Positions 27,293 through 35,820 of a stretch of DNA of 64,000 nt are shown here, piece by piece (position 1 is the first letter of the stretch; each line of letters starts with the position of its first letter). Source of the DNA: Saprospiraceae bacterium (GTDB taxonomy: Bacteria > Bacteroidota > Bacteroidia > Chitinophagales > Saprospiraceae); assembly GCA_020627535.1 (NCBI GenBank), contig JAHDGU010000003.1:1-64000 (forward strand), in the 5' to 3' direction. Made by a program: the position numbers and the translations under genes. Below the pieces are notes generated by a model, which worked only from the letters and a program-made list of their open reading frames with translations, did not search any database and had not been told where the DNA came from.

Positions 27293-27358
27293 GGCTTAGC
27301 GTGTTTTTTTGTGAGTACGAAGAAATGTTGTAGGCTTCCTTATCAGAGTCGTAATCAC

Positions 27359-28336
27359 TTAGAAATCCGCATCAAGGCTGAATGTCTGCTCCTCTTTGGT
27401 CGCACCGACACCGGCCTTGCGGTAGTCTCCTACCCGTTTTTCGAAGAAGTTGGTCTTTCCTTGTAGAGAGATCATATCCATCCATGGGAATGGATTCTCT
27501 ACATTGTATACTTTATTTTGTCCTAGTGACACCAGTAGTCTGTCAGCCACAAACTCGATGTACTGGCACATCATCTCGGCATTCATACCGATGAGTCTCA
27601 CGGGTATGGCGTCTGTGACAAATTCTTTCTCCATAGCTACGGCATCACAGATGATCTCTTTGACCGTATCACTGGAAAGCTTATTATTCAAGTGTTGATT
27701 GTATAGAAGGCAGGCGAAGTCACAGTGCATTCCCTCATCTCTTGAGATCAGCTCATTACTGAAGGAAAGACCTGGCATGAGCCCTCTCTTCTTGAGCCAA
27801 AAGATACTGCAGAATGATCCACTGAAGAAGATGCCTTCCACTGCAGCAAAGGCAATCAGCCTTTCGGCAAATGAACCGTTCTCGATCCATCTTAAGGCCC
27901 AATCAGCCTTTTTCTTGACACAGTCCAAATGCTCAATAGCATTGAAGAGCATGTCTTTTTCTTTGGGGTCTTTGATGTAGGTGTCTATCAGTAGAGAATA
28001 TGTCTCAGAGTGGATGTTCTCCATCATGATCTGAAAGCCGTAGAAAAACTTAGCCTCTGTATACTGAACCTCATTGACAAAATTTTCTGCCAAGTTCTCA
28101 TTGACGATACCGTCACTGGCTGCGAAGAAGGCTAGCACATGCTTGATGAAATGTCTTTCATCATCTGTGAGCTTTTCTTCCCAATCTGTGAGGTCACTCT
28201 GGAGATCTATCTCTTCTGCTGTCCAAAAACTTGCTTCAGACTTCTTGTAGAATTTCCAGATATCATCATGCTTTATAGGAAAGAGCACAAATCGTTGCGG
28301 ATTATCCTCGAGAATTGGTTCAGTCATTTGCTTCAT
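27359..28336 (-). CDS. nrdB: Ribonucleoside-diphosphate reductase, beta (small) subunit
   Basis: The 325-residue protein has the di-metal ligand set of class I R2 proteins (D44, E106, H109, E167, E201, H204) and the radical tyrosine Y113 in [11 protein letters not shown]. It therefore generates a tyrosyl radical rather than belonging to the Tyr-less class Ic. It is eukaryote/Bacteroidota-like in sequence ([22 protein letters not shown]). It precedes nrdA; the upstream spacer carries a DnaA-box palindrome. Starts at 28336 or 28327 are both possible. Confidence 0.95.
   Translation of the reverse strand: MKQMTEPILEDNPQRFVLFPIKHDDIWKFYKKSEASFWTAEEIDLQSDLTDWEEKLTDDERHFIKHVLAFFAASDGIVNENLAENFVNEVQYTEAKFFYGFQIMMENIHSETYSLLIDTYIKDPKEKDMLFNAIEHLDCVKKKADWALRWIENGSFAERLIAFAAVEGIFFSGSFCSIFWLKKRGLMPGLSFSNELISRDEGMHCDFACLLYNQHLNNKLSSDTVKEIICDAVAMEKEFVTDAIPVRLIGMNAEMMCQYIEFVADRLLVSLGQNKVYNVENPFPWMDMISLQGKTNFFEKRVGDYRKAGVGATKEEQTFSLDADF
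27859..27871 (-). repeat. T-run/GNRA mini-hairpin (stem GCC/GGC, loop GAAA)
   Basis: Inside nrdB, where it encodes part of SFAERL. Confidence 0.6.
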
Positions 28337-28717
28337 TTACGTTCCTTTATGTTGGTTCAATACTTGTTTCTACCAGAGGCTACAATGCCCTTTCATCGAG
28401 TAGTCAACTCATGATGATCGAGCGAAAAATATTCATCTCGTGACACACATCACAAAATGAATAATATGTAAGTTCTTTGTTTTAGGTACTCTATGAGAAC
28501 GTTTGTCAATTCTCTTCGAGTAAGGATTGATTCTCCCTTTCGTTCAAATCTGTGACCAAGTTAAATGAAAAAAAAGTCTAATATGTTAGAAAGTTATCCA
28601 CACCCTGTGGATAACTATCACAACTCATTGATAATCACAATTAAAAAAATTTACACTCTCTTAACACAGCCGAAACGCACTCAAGGTGAAGAGAATTCTT
28701 GTGAAACTTCGGTGTGG
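28337..28717. promoter_or_regulatory. AT-rich spacer upstream of nrdB
   Basis: This 381-base gap separates the pyrB stop from the nrdB start (both genes minus). It contains no open frame of note. It is AT-rich around 28561-28665 and holds the DnaA-box palindrome. It must contain the nrdBA promoter; no clear TAnnTTTG was identified on the minus strand. Confidence 0.6.
28593..28615. promoter_or_regulatory. Inverted pair of perfect DnaA boxes
   Basis: TTATCCACA (28594-28602) and TGTGGATAA (28606-28614) match the DnaA-box consensus exactly and form a palindrome with 10-bp arms around CCC. They lie about 260 bases upstream of the nrdB start. DnaA control of ribonucleotide reductase is established in Escherichia coli; here it is inference. 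Confidence 0.65.
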
Positions 28718-29650
28718 CTAAGTCGCCTTTTCTGAGGCCAGAAGATATAGGATTGCCATTCTCACTGCTACCCCATTCTCGACCTGATCGAGTATGATAC
28801 TATGATGTGAGTCAGCAGCATCACTACTCAGCTCTACCCCTCTATTGATTGGTCCAGGATGCATCAATACGATTTCCTTGTCCAGGGCATCAAGCATTGC
28901 CTTATCTATGCCATAGTACATGGCGTATTCTCTGAGGCTTGGGATGTATTTGATATTTTGCCTTTCAAACTGGATTCGGAGAACATTGGCAACATCACAC
29001 CAGCTCAATGCTTCCTTGACCTTGTAAAATACTTTGACTCCAAGATCAGCTAGATGTCTTGGAATCAATGTTGGTGGTCCACAAACAGCCACTTTTGCTC
29101 CCATTTTTTGTAGACAGAAGATATTGCTCAGAGCTACTCGACTATGTAGGATGTCTCCAACGATGACAACTTTTTTGCCCGAAAGGGCTCCTAGTCTCTC
29201 TCTGATACTGTAGGCATCAAGTAGAGCCTGTGTGGGGTGCTCATGGGTGCCGTCACCAGCATTGATCACATTGGCAGGGATGTGTTTCTTCAAGAAGTGC
29301 GGCGCTCCCGGCATAGGATGTCTGATGACAACCATGTCTACCTTCATGGAGAGGATATTATTGACCGTGTCGAGCAAAGTCTCTCCTTTTTTGACCGAAC
29401 TCGAGCTCGCACTGAAGTTGACAACATCCGCACTAAGTCTCTTCTCTGCTAGCTCAAATGAGATTCTGGTCCGCGTACTGTTTTCAAAAAACAGATTGGC
29501 GACAGTAACATCTCTGAGTGATGGTACTTTCTTAATAGGTCGATTGATGACCTCCTTGAACTCGGTCGCTGTATCGAGTATGAGTTTGATATCAGATGAA
29601 GTGACATCCTTGATACCGATAAGATGCCGTGTACTCAATGTACCGCTCAT
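28718..29650 (-). CDS. pyrB: Aspartate carbamoyltransferase, catalytic subunit
   Basis: The 310-residue enzyme shows the carbamoyl-phosphate loop FFENSTRTRISFE, the aspartate-site segments HPTQALLDAYSIRE and VLRIQFER, and HPGPINRGVEL near the C-terminus. It makes carbamoyl-aspartate in pyrimidine synthesis. No pyrI regulatory subunit follows, as expected for the Bacillus-type enzyme. It overlaps pyrR by 4 bases and is the last gene of the argS-glnS-pyrR-pyrB run. Confidence 0.95.
   Translation of the reverse strand: MSGTLSTRHLIGIKDVTSSDIKLILDTATEFKEVINRPIKKVPSLRDVTVANLFFENSTRTRISFELAEKRLSADVVNFSASSSSVKKGETLLDTVNNILSMKVDMVVIRHPMPGAPHFLKKHIPANVINAGDGTHEHPTQALLDAYSIRERLGALSGKKVVIVGDILHSRVALSNIFCLQKMGAKVAVCGPPTLIPRHLADLGVKVFYKVKEALSWCDVANVLRIQFERQNIKYIPSLREYAMYYGIDKAMLDALDKEIVLMHPGPINRGVELSSDAADSHHSIILDQVENGVAVRMAILYLLASEKAT
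29171..29188 (+). repeat. T-run/GNRA mini-hairpin (stem GCCC/GGGC, loop GAAA)
   Basis: Six T precede the stem. Inside pyrB; an identical core recurs at 62380. Confidence 0.75.
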
Positions 29651-30207
29651 GAGCTCTGAGTCTTTTGTCTAGGATACATGATGATCTCATCTTGCTTGTC
29701 GATTCCAGACCAGCAGACCTTGACATATGCCTCATCCATAGAGTCGATCATGAGTCCTTTGTAATCTGCTTGTATCGGTAGATGTCGATTAAACCTCCGA
29801 TCCACCAAGGCCATGAGCTGCACATTTTGGGCTCGACCATAATCCTGCAAAGCACTGAGAGCCGCCTGTACTGTCCTTCCTGTGTATAGGACATCATCCA
29901 CCAAGATTACATTGAGGTCCTCGACAAGAAAATCCATCTTCGTCTCACTGGCAGCGATAGGCTTGTCTCTCCTGCGGAAATCATCGCGGTAAAAAGTAAT
30001 ATCAAGCTGACCATAGCGGATATTTTTGAGTCGATGCTCTTGTGTAAGGATCTCTACGATTCTGTCACTAAATAGTATACCACGCGGCTGAAGGCCAATG
30101 ATGCATGCTTGACTGAGATCGCCATGATCTTCCACGAGCTGCTGGGCTAGGCGCCTCATCGTGAGACCAAAGCGATCATTCTTCAGTATACAGCGCCCTT
30201 TGCTCAT
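29647..30207 (-). CDS. pyrR: PyrR: pyrimidine operon regulator / uracil phosphoribosyltransferase
   Basis: The 186-residue protein carries the PRPP-binding motif VILVDDVLYTGRTVQAAL and the N-terminal region of PyrR/UPRTase proteins (CIIGLQPRGILFSDRI). In Firmicutes PyrR binds mRNA anti-terminators; whether it does so here is unknown, and I saw no attenuator in the short spacers. The 4-base overlap with pyrB links it to pyrimidine synthesis. Confidence 0.9.
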   Translation of the reverse strand: MSKGRCILKNDRFGLTMRRLAQQLVEDHGDLSQACIIGLQPRGILFSDRIVEILTQEHRLKNIRYGQLDITFYRDDFRRRDKPIAASETKMDFLVEDLNVILVDDVLYTGRTVQAALSALQDYGRAQNVQLMALVDRRFNRHLPIQADYKGLMIDSMDEAYVKVCWSGIDKQDEIIMYPRQKTQSS

Positions 30208-30224
30208 GTCCCAAAGTTAGAGCC

Positions 30225-31904
30225 TCAATTTTTCTTTTGCATCTTGGCCCAGCTATCTCTCATCGTCACAGTACGATTGAAGATCAGTCGGTCGCTCGTG
30301 CTATCTTGATCTTTGGTGAAGTAACCTTTGCGGAAAAACTGGAATGACTTGCCGATCTCGGCTTTCGCCAAAAAGGGTTCTGCCATAGCACCTTCTGCGA
30401 TCGTGAAGGAATCTGGATTGATATGGTCTACGAAGTCGCGATCTCCGTCAGAGAGTGGTTCCTCGACCGAGAAGAGACGATCGTAGAGATTCATCTGGAC
30501 AGGGATACTTGAATCCTGGTGCACCCAGTGGAGTGTACCCTTTACTTTGATGCCACTTTCGTCCTGACCACTCTTGCTATTGGGATAATAGCTGCATCGT
30601 AGCTCTATCACCTCACCACTTTCATCTTTGATGACCTCATCGCAGTGGATGATGTAGGCATACTTGAGCCTGACATCTTTTCCAGGAGCTAGTCTGAAGT
30701 ACTTGCGCGGAGGATCCTCCATGAAGTCATCTCTCTCGATATAGATCTCTCGACCAAAAGGAAGATCGTGACTTCCTGCACTTGGATCCTCAGGATTATT
30801 GACAGCCGGCAGTTGCTCGACTTGTCCTTCGGGATAGTTGGTAATTGTCAGCTTCAAGGGCTTGGTGACAACCATCACTCTGGTAGCGATCTTATTGAGA
30901 TGTTCCCTTACAGAAAACTCAAGAAGTGAGATGTCATTGACCTTATTGCGCTTGGTCAGACCTGATCGCCTTACGAAGTTGATGATAGATTCTGGGGTGT
31001 AGCCTCTTCTTCGCATACCACTGATTGTAGGCATACGTGGATCATCCCATCCTCCTACATACCCCTCTTGCACAAGACGCAGTAGACGGCGCTTGCTCAT
31101 CACGGTATAGTTGAGATTGAGCCTTGCAAACTCAATCTGTCTACTCGGAAAGATCTCAAGCTGCTCTATAAACCAATTGTAAAGTGGGCGGTGTACTTCA
31201 AACTCCAGACTACAGAGTGAGTGCGTGATCTGCTCGATGCTATCACATTGACCGTGTGCAAAGTCATACATCGGATAGATGCACCAGTCATCTCCGGTCC
31301 TATGATGTTTCTCATGTTTGATACGATAGATCAGAGGATCCCTCATGAGCATATTGGGCGAAGCCATATCTATCTTGGCACGAAGTACTCTAGAGCCATC
31401 AGGATACTTACCGGCTCGCATCTCTTCAAAGAGTTGCAGATTTTCTGCGACGCTACGATCTCTATACGGACTTGGCTTACCGGCTTGTGTCGGCGTGCCT
31501 TTGAGCTCGGCGATCTCCTCTGCCGTGCTATCATCTACATATGCTTTACCATCTTTGATAAGCTTCACAGCGAACTCATAGAGCTGCTCAAAATTGTCAG
31601 AACTAAAAAAGAGTCGATCCTCCCAATCAAACCCAAGCCACTTGATATCTCGCTGTATCGCCTCCACATACTCAGTATCCTCTGTCGTAGGGTTGGTATC
31701 ATCAAATCGCAGATTGGTCTTGCCTCCGTACTTCTCGGCAATCAGAAAATTGAGTGATATCGCTAAAGCATGACCTACATGTAGGTAGCCATTAGGCTCA
31801 GGAGGGAATCGTGTGAGAACTCGTCCGTCATGCTTCCCGCTGGATACATCTTCAGAGATGATTTGCTCTATGAAATTGAGAGACTCTGTTTCCTTTTCTG
31901 ACAT
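30225..31904 (-). CDS. glnS: Glutaminyl-tRNA synthetase
   Basis: The 559-residue class I synthetase has the signature PPEPNGYLHVGHA (HIGH variant HVGH), TNLRFDDTNP, and the KMSKS variant VMSKRRL. The C-terminal two-barrel anticodon-binding domain has the GlnRS, not GluRS, architecture. No YqeY-like C-terminal fusion is present, unlike some Bacteroidota GlnRS. It lies 3 bases after argS and 17 before pyrR, a compact operon. Confidence 0.92.
   Translation of the reverse strand: MSEKETESLNFIEQIISEDVSSGKHDGRVLTRFPPEPNGYLHVGHALAISLNFLIAEKYGGKTNLRFDDTNPTTEDTEYVEAIQRDIKWLGFDWEDRLFFSSDNFEQLYEFAVKLIKDGKAYVDDSTAEEIAELKGTPTQAGKPSPYRDRSVAENLQLFEEMRAGKYPDGSRVLRAKIDMASPNMLMRDPLIYRIKHEKHHRTGDDWCIYPMYDFAHGQCDSIEQITHSLCSLEFEVHRPLYNWFIEQLEIFPSRQIEFARLNLNYTVMSKRRLLRLVQEGYVGGWDDPRMPTISGMRRRGYTPESIINFVRRSGLTKRNKVNDISLLEFSVREHLNKIATRVMVVTKPLKLTITNYPEGQVEQLPAVNNPEDPSAGSHDLPFGREIYIERDDFMEDPPRKYFRLAPGKDVRLKYAYIIHCDEVIKDESGEVIELRCSYYPNSKSGQDESGIKVKGTLHWVHQDSSIPVQMNLYDRLFSVEEPLSDGDRDFVDHINPDSFTIAEGAMAEPFLAKAEIGKSFQFFRKGYFTKDQDSTSDRLIFNRTVTMRDSWAKMQKKN
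30360..30374 (-). repeat. T-run/GNRA mini-hairpin (stem GGC/GCC, loop GAAA)
   Basis: Inside glnS, coding for LAKA. Confidence 0.65.
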
Positions 31905-31907
31905 ATC

Positions 31908-33749
31908 TTACATTCTTTCTGGGATGGAAATCCCTAGTAGATCAAATGAATATTTGAGGTATTTCTGCACTTGCGTGATGAGTTCAAGCCTGAAGGCCTG
32001 CACCTCCGGCTCTGCACGCAATATGGGTGCATCATGGTAGTACTTATGAAAACTCTTTGCGAGCTGATAGCTGAAGTTGGCGACTTGGGATGGATCATAG
32101 CTTTTGCATGCGGCGTGGAGCACATCTTGCCAGGATAGCATCAGCTTGATCAGTTCTTTACCAGCATCAATAGGCACATGACGACTCCAATCAGCTCGTG
32201 CCTTATCTCCATATTTACGCAGGATGGATGAGATTCTGACACTTGCATTCTGCACATACGGACCGGTATGACCTTGAAGATCCACTGACTCAGCTGGATC
32301 GAAGACCATATTTTTCTTGGCGGCAACCTTTAGCATAAAAAACTTCAGTGCACCTAGCGTGATTTGATCATAGACTTGATCCATCGACTCTTGGTCAAGA
32401 TCTTCTAGTCCACCTTTTTCGACAGCATTTGAGACCACTTGCTCTCTCATTTCTAGCAGGAGATCATCTGCGTCGACAACTGTACCTTCTCTCGTTTTCA
32501 TCCTTCCTGACGGCAGCTCCACCATGCCATAGCTCAAGTGATATAGGCCATCAGCGTATGGAGCACCAAGCTTCTTCATGATCTCAAAGAGGACTTTGAA
32601 GTGATAGTCTTGCTCATTAGCCACCACGTAGATCATTCGTTTGGCTTGATAGTCCTGGTAGCGCAGTTCTGCTGTGCCCAGATCTTGTGTAATATAGACG
32701 CTTGTGCCATCGGATCGCAGGACGATCTTTTGGTCCAGACCGGCGTCTTCAAGATCCACCCAGACTGACTGATCTTCCTTCTGATAAAATATGCCATTGT
32801 CGAGACCAGTCTTGACAAACTCCTTGCCACGGAGATATGTATTTGACTCGTAGTAGATCTTGTCAAAATCTACTCCTAGCGAATCATATGTCTCATCAAA
32901 ACCAGAGTATACCCAAGAATTGAGCTGTTTCCATAGTGCGACTACTTCTTCGTCACCAGCTTCCCAGCGCTGCAGATAGGACTTGGCCTTTGCTCCTAGC
33001 TCTGAGTATTCATTGAAGTACTTATTCTTGTAGGACTTGAAAAATGACTCTGGATCAGAGGAATCGGTACTTTGCTCAAGCAGTGACTGAGCAGCGTCTG
33101 TAGATTGCCACGTCGTGTATTCTTCACGGAGCTTTCGCTCAAATAACACGTAGTACTCACCGACAAAGTGATCGCCCTTGGTACCTGTAGATGCAGGTGT
33201 AGCTCCATCCGCAAATAGCTTCCAAGCGAGCATACTCTTACAGATAGCTATCCCGCGGTCATTAGCGATCTGTGTCTTAACAACATTGTAGCCACAAGCT
33301 TCGAAGATCTTGGTAGTCGACCAACCAAGGAGGATATTGCGCACATGGCCAAGATGGAGAGGCTTGTTGGTATTGGGCGAAGAAAACTCTACCATCACGG
33401 TCTCGTCAGCATCGGCAAGATTGATCTCAAGACCAGCCGTACGCAGATGAGCAAGGATCTGAGACCAACTGGCGTCTGAAAGACTCAGATTGAGAAATCC
33501 TTTCACGACATTGTACGCAGAAAAGATCTCAGATCTCTCCACGATGTATGCACCTAGATCCTCCGCCGTCTGCTGCGGAGAGCTCTTGCTGTACTTCGTG
33601 AGCGGGAAGACCACCAAGGTGTAATCGCCATCGAAGTCCTTGCGAGTCTCATTGACGACTAGCTTCAGCTCCGTATCCTCCACCTTGTAGAGCTCCTTCA
33701 GAGCCTGATGAGCCCATTTAATAATATTGTCAGATATCTCCATGATCAC
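31908..33749 (-). CDS. argS: Arginyl-tRNA synthetase
   Basis: The 613-residue enzyme has an N-terminal Add-1 domain, FSSPNTNKPLHLGHVRN (HIGH variant HLGH), SGRMKTREGTVV in place of KMSKS (usual for ArgRS), and a DALR-type C-terminal helical domain ending YLKYSFDLLGISIPERM. The first ATG is at 33749, with an alternative at 33743. A TAATTTTG element lies 14 bases upstream, so argS probably heads the argS-glnS-pyrR-pyrB operon. Confidence 0.95.
   Translation of the reverse strand: MIMEISDNIIKWAHQALKELYKVEDTELKLVVNETRKDFDGDYTLVVFPLTKYSKSSPQQTAEDLGAYIVERSEIFSAYNVVKGFLNLSLSDASWSQILAHLRTAGLEINLADADETVMVEFSSPNTNKPLHLGHVRNILLGWSTTKIFEACGYNVVKTQIANDRGIAICKSMLAWKLFADGATPASTGTKGDHFVGEYYVLFERKLREEYTTWQSTDAAQSLLEQSTDSSDPESFFKSYKNKYFNEYSELGAKAKSYLQRWEAGDEEVVALWKQLNSWVYSGFDETYDSLGVDFDKIYYESNTYLRGKEFVKTGLDNGIFYQKEDQSVWVDLEDAGLDQKIVLRSDGTSVYITQDLGTAELRYQDYQAKRMIYVVANEQDYHFKVLFEIMKKLGAPYADGLYHLSYGMVELPSGRMKTREGTVVDADDLLLEMREQVVSNAVEKGGLEDLDQESMDQVYDQITLGALKFFMLKVAAKKNMVFDPAESVDLQGHTGPYVQNASVRISSILRKYGDKARADWSRHVPIDAGKELIKLMLSWQDVLHAACKSYDPSQVANFSYQLAKSFHKYYHDAPILRAEPEVQAFRLELITQVQKYLKYSFDLLGISIPERM
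33129..33143 (-). repeat. T-run/GNRA mini-hairpin (stem GAGC/GCTC, loop GAAA)
   Basis: Inside argS; part of the exact 16-mer also found at 19816 and 39356. Confidence 0.75.
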
Positions 33750-33762
33750 AAAAAATCGTGGG

Positions 33763-33770
33763 CAAAATTA
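33763..33770 (-). promoter_or_regulatory. Probable -7 promoter element (TAATTTTG) of argS operon
   Basis: The minus strand matches TAnnTTTG 14-20 bases before the two candidate argS starts. A mini-hairpin (33782-33796) overlaps the region where the -33 element would lie. Confidence 0.5.
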
Positions 33771-33781
33771 GAGCTTAGACA

Positions 33782-33796
33782 TTTGGGCGAAAGCCC
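33782..33796 (+). repeat. T-run/GNRA mini-hairpin (stem GGGC/GCCC, loop GAAA)
   Basis: Intergenic copy between rsmD and argS, next to the presumed argS promoter. Confidence 0.75.
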
Positions 33797-33817
33797 CCGT
33801 GCTCTCAGACGAGTAGA

Positions 33818-34357
33818 TCAATGCTGAAAAAAGCTAAAGTAGGTGCCACCATACTTTCTCAATTGCCAGAATCTCTCATCAGATCCGAAGTCGTGATCTT
33901 GATTGTGCTCAAGGATAAAGAGCCCATCAGTTGCTAGTAGCTGATGTTTAAAAATGAGCTCAGGAATCTCTGGAATACGCTTGAGAGGATACGGCGGTCC
34001 AGCAAAGATGTAGTCATATCGCCGCGTACAAGTCTTGATGTACTTGAATACATCCATACTGTGTATTGTGATCCTGTCGTCAAAGCCCCACTCCTCGGAG
34101 ATACTCTTGACATAGTTCACTGCAGGCCTATGGCGATCCACGTAGTCCACGGATACGCATCCACGACTGATCATCTCATAGCAGTGGCTTCCAGTACCAC
34201 CAAAGAGATCAAGAAAATCTACTTGGTCAAAAGAGATGAGATTCTGTAAGATATTAAAAAGTCCTTCCTTGGAGATGTCTGTAGTCGGTCTGGTCGGCCA
34301 CTTGTCTGCAGGTGGTCTGAACACTCGGCCACCATACTCTCCGCTGATTACACGCAT
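33818..34357 (-). CDS. rsmD: 16S rRNA (guanine-966-N2)-methyltransferase
   Basis: The 179-residue protein starts MRVISGEYGGRVF, the characteristic RsmD N-terminus. It has SAM motif I FLDLFGGTGSHCYEMISRG and the catalytic FAGPPYPL, where the usual D/N-PPY reads G-P-P-Y. It methylates G966 of 16S rRNA. The substitution before PPY is unusual but the rest fits. It overlaps the DUF3822 gene by 10 bases. Confidence 0.9.
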   Translation of the reverse strand: MRVISGEYGGRVFRPPADKWPTRPTTDISKEGLFNILQNLISFDQVDFLDLFGGTGSHCYEMISRGCVSVDYVDRHRPAVNYVKSISEEWGFDDRITIHSMDVFKYIKTCTRRYDYIFAGPPYPLKRIPEIPELIFKHQLLATDGLFILEHNQDHDFGSDERFWQLRKYGGTYFSFFQH

Positions 34358-35100
34358 TGGAGGATAGCTTCTGTCAGTATCTCCTCTGGACTAAGACCTG
34401 CGATATCTAACAGATGAGGATTGCGACCGGTGAGTGCGGACTTTAGCTTCGTCATCTCGTCTGGATTCCATGATCCTGTCATCACGACTCCGGTGTCTAC
34501 AGATGTGTAGAGTAGTTTCTTGAAGGCTAGAAGCGTAAAGTACTCCAGCTCCTCGGTACTCACCACATGATACTGCTGATGGTACATCTTATCTCTATAC
34601 ACAAAGACGTAGTGAACCTGTGAGTCCTGTTTGTGGCAAATCACGTAGTCGGATCTATCCATCTGTACATCTACGAATCTGAGAAGTACCGCTATCACAT
34701 GATGATATTCGAGATCAGCATCGTCGTAGTGAAACCAATCAGGGACTGGATAGCAGATATATTTTTTGAGTCTGGAAAGACGATCGATGCGGATCGATTG
34801 TGCTGAGCCATGGGGAGCAAGTAACTTGAGTGCTGAGATCTGCTGCGGTCTGATAGTTACCCCACTATCGGCATGATAGAAATAGGGAGTGTCAAGAATG
34901 AGATTCAGTCTTTCATACTCCTTGAAGATACTGTGATCCTTGAGCTCATCCCAGCGATGCTGCGCGGTATGACCTGCTTCTAGAGCAATCTTTCCCTGCT
35001 TGATCATCAGAGCTTCTGATCCGAGATGAAATCTCAAGTCGTGGCGAGAGAGCACCACAGATAGACGTCTCACATCAGATGATGGCGGAGCAGTATGCAT
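34348..35100 (-). CDS. DUF3822 family protein
   Basis: The 250-residue protein matches, in length and position next to rsmD, the DUF3822 family, an actin/HSP70-like-fold group found in Bacteroidota (recognised from gene pairing and general sequence features). Function is unknown. It has no signal peptide or membrane helix. The 10-base overlap with rsmD implies co-translation. Confidence 0.75.
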   Translation of the reverse strand: MHTAPPSSDVRRLSVVLSRHDLRFHLGSEALMIKQGKIALEAGHTAQHRWDELKDHSIFKEYERLNLILDTPYFYHADSGVTIRPQQISALKLLAPHGSAQSIRIDRLSRLKKYICYPVPDWFHYDDADLEYHHVIAVLLRFVDVQMDRSDYVICHKQDSQVHYVFVYRDKMYHQQYHVVSTEELEYFTLLAFKKLLYTSVDTGVVMTGSWNPDEMTKLKSALTGRNPHLLDIAGLSPEEILTEAILQCV

Positions 35101-35131
35101 ATGATCGCTAGATGTGCTGGTCGGGAGAGCT

Positions 35132-35713
35132 TTACTCCCAGTTGCCCGACAGACTAGGAGCCGTCATATCACCAAACTTGATGACCTTATTGGCATCATA
35201 AGTGTCATCGTACTTGGAAAACTTGGGGTCACCCCATTCTCCCATGTATAGCTTACGACTCGCACCGCATTCCATGACGTGTACTAGCGTCTGCTGATAG
35301 GTGACGGTATCGGCCTGCATGGTGAAGCTCTCTCCCTCACTAAATGGGATATCACTCAAGTCATTCAAATTGATCCCCATACTATTGATGGAGTCCATCG
35401 TATTGTAGAAGAGTGTATCAATGATAAACTTATCTGGGTCGTCAGGAAACTCAGGGTCTTTATTGAGCTTCACCTCAAAGAGTCTCTCGCTGGTCAAGAC
35501 CTGCTTCAAGGTATCGAAATCGTGAGCAAACTCGCCGGTGATGCTTCTATAAAGCTCTTGACAAGTTCGAATATCTTTGAGCTTGTCGACGACTGCAGTT
35601 TCTCTTACCTTCCTCTGCTGATTGAACTCAATGGGCTCTTTAATCGAGTCTACGAGGAGATAAATCAGAAATGCCGCGATAGCTACAAGAACTAGGTTTA
35701 AGACGATTTTCAT
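35132..35713 (-). CDS. Single-pass membrane protein, pseudopilin-like start (unknown function)
   Basis: The 193-residue product begins with a hydrophobic helix (MKIVLNLVLVAIAAFLIYLLV), followed by a charged helical segment (KVRETAVVDKLKDIRTCQELYRS) reminiscent of pseudopilin stalks, and a soluble domain. I recall a conserved Bacteroidota family with this layout. ATG 35713 is preferred to the GTG at 35746, which would add 11 basic residues. Gene order suggests expression with DUF3822 and rsmD. Confidence 0.65.
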   Translation of the reverse strand: MKIVLNLVLVAIAAFLIYLLVDSIKEPIEFNQQRKVRETAVVDKLKDIRTCQELYRSITGEFAHDFDTLKQVLTSERLFEVKLNKDPEFPDDPDKFIIDTLFYNTMDSINSMGINLNDLSDIPFSEGESFTMQADTVTYQQTLVHVMECGASRKLYMGEWGDPKFSKYDDTYDANKVIKFGDMTAPSLSGNWE

Positions 35714-35820
35714 TCTGCTGGTTTTCCTTGTCTTATGATGAACCACAATGATAACAATTTTCTCAAAGAAGTATAAAACTCATGTAGAGGAGATGCAGTT
35801 TTTATCACTTTTGGTGTCAG

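Noticed and set aside
28337-28717. Chromosomal replication origin
   Set aside because: Only two DnaA boxes, no dnaA gene or other origin-linked genes, and gene orientation does not change here; regulatory use is more likely. GC skew over the full chromosome would decide.
35217-35227. GGGGTCACCCC hairpin
   Set aside because: Different loop, short T-run and coding context; a single occurrence is expected by chance.
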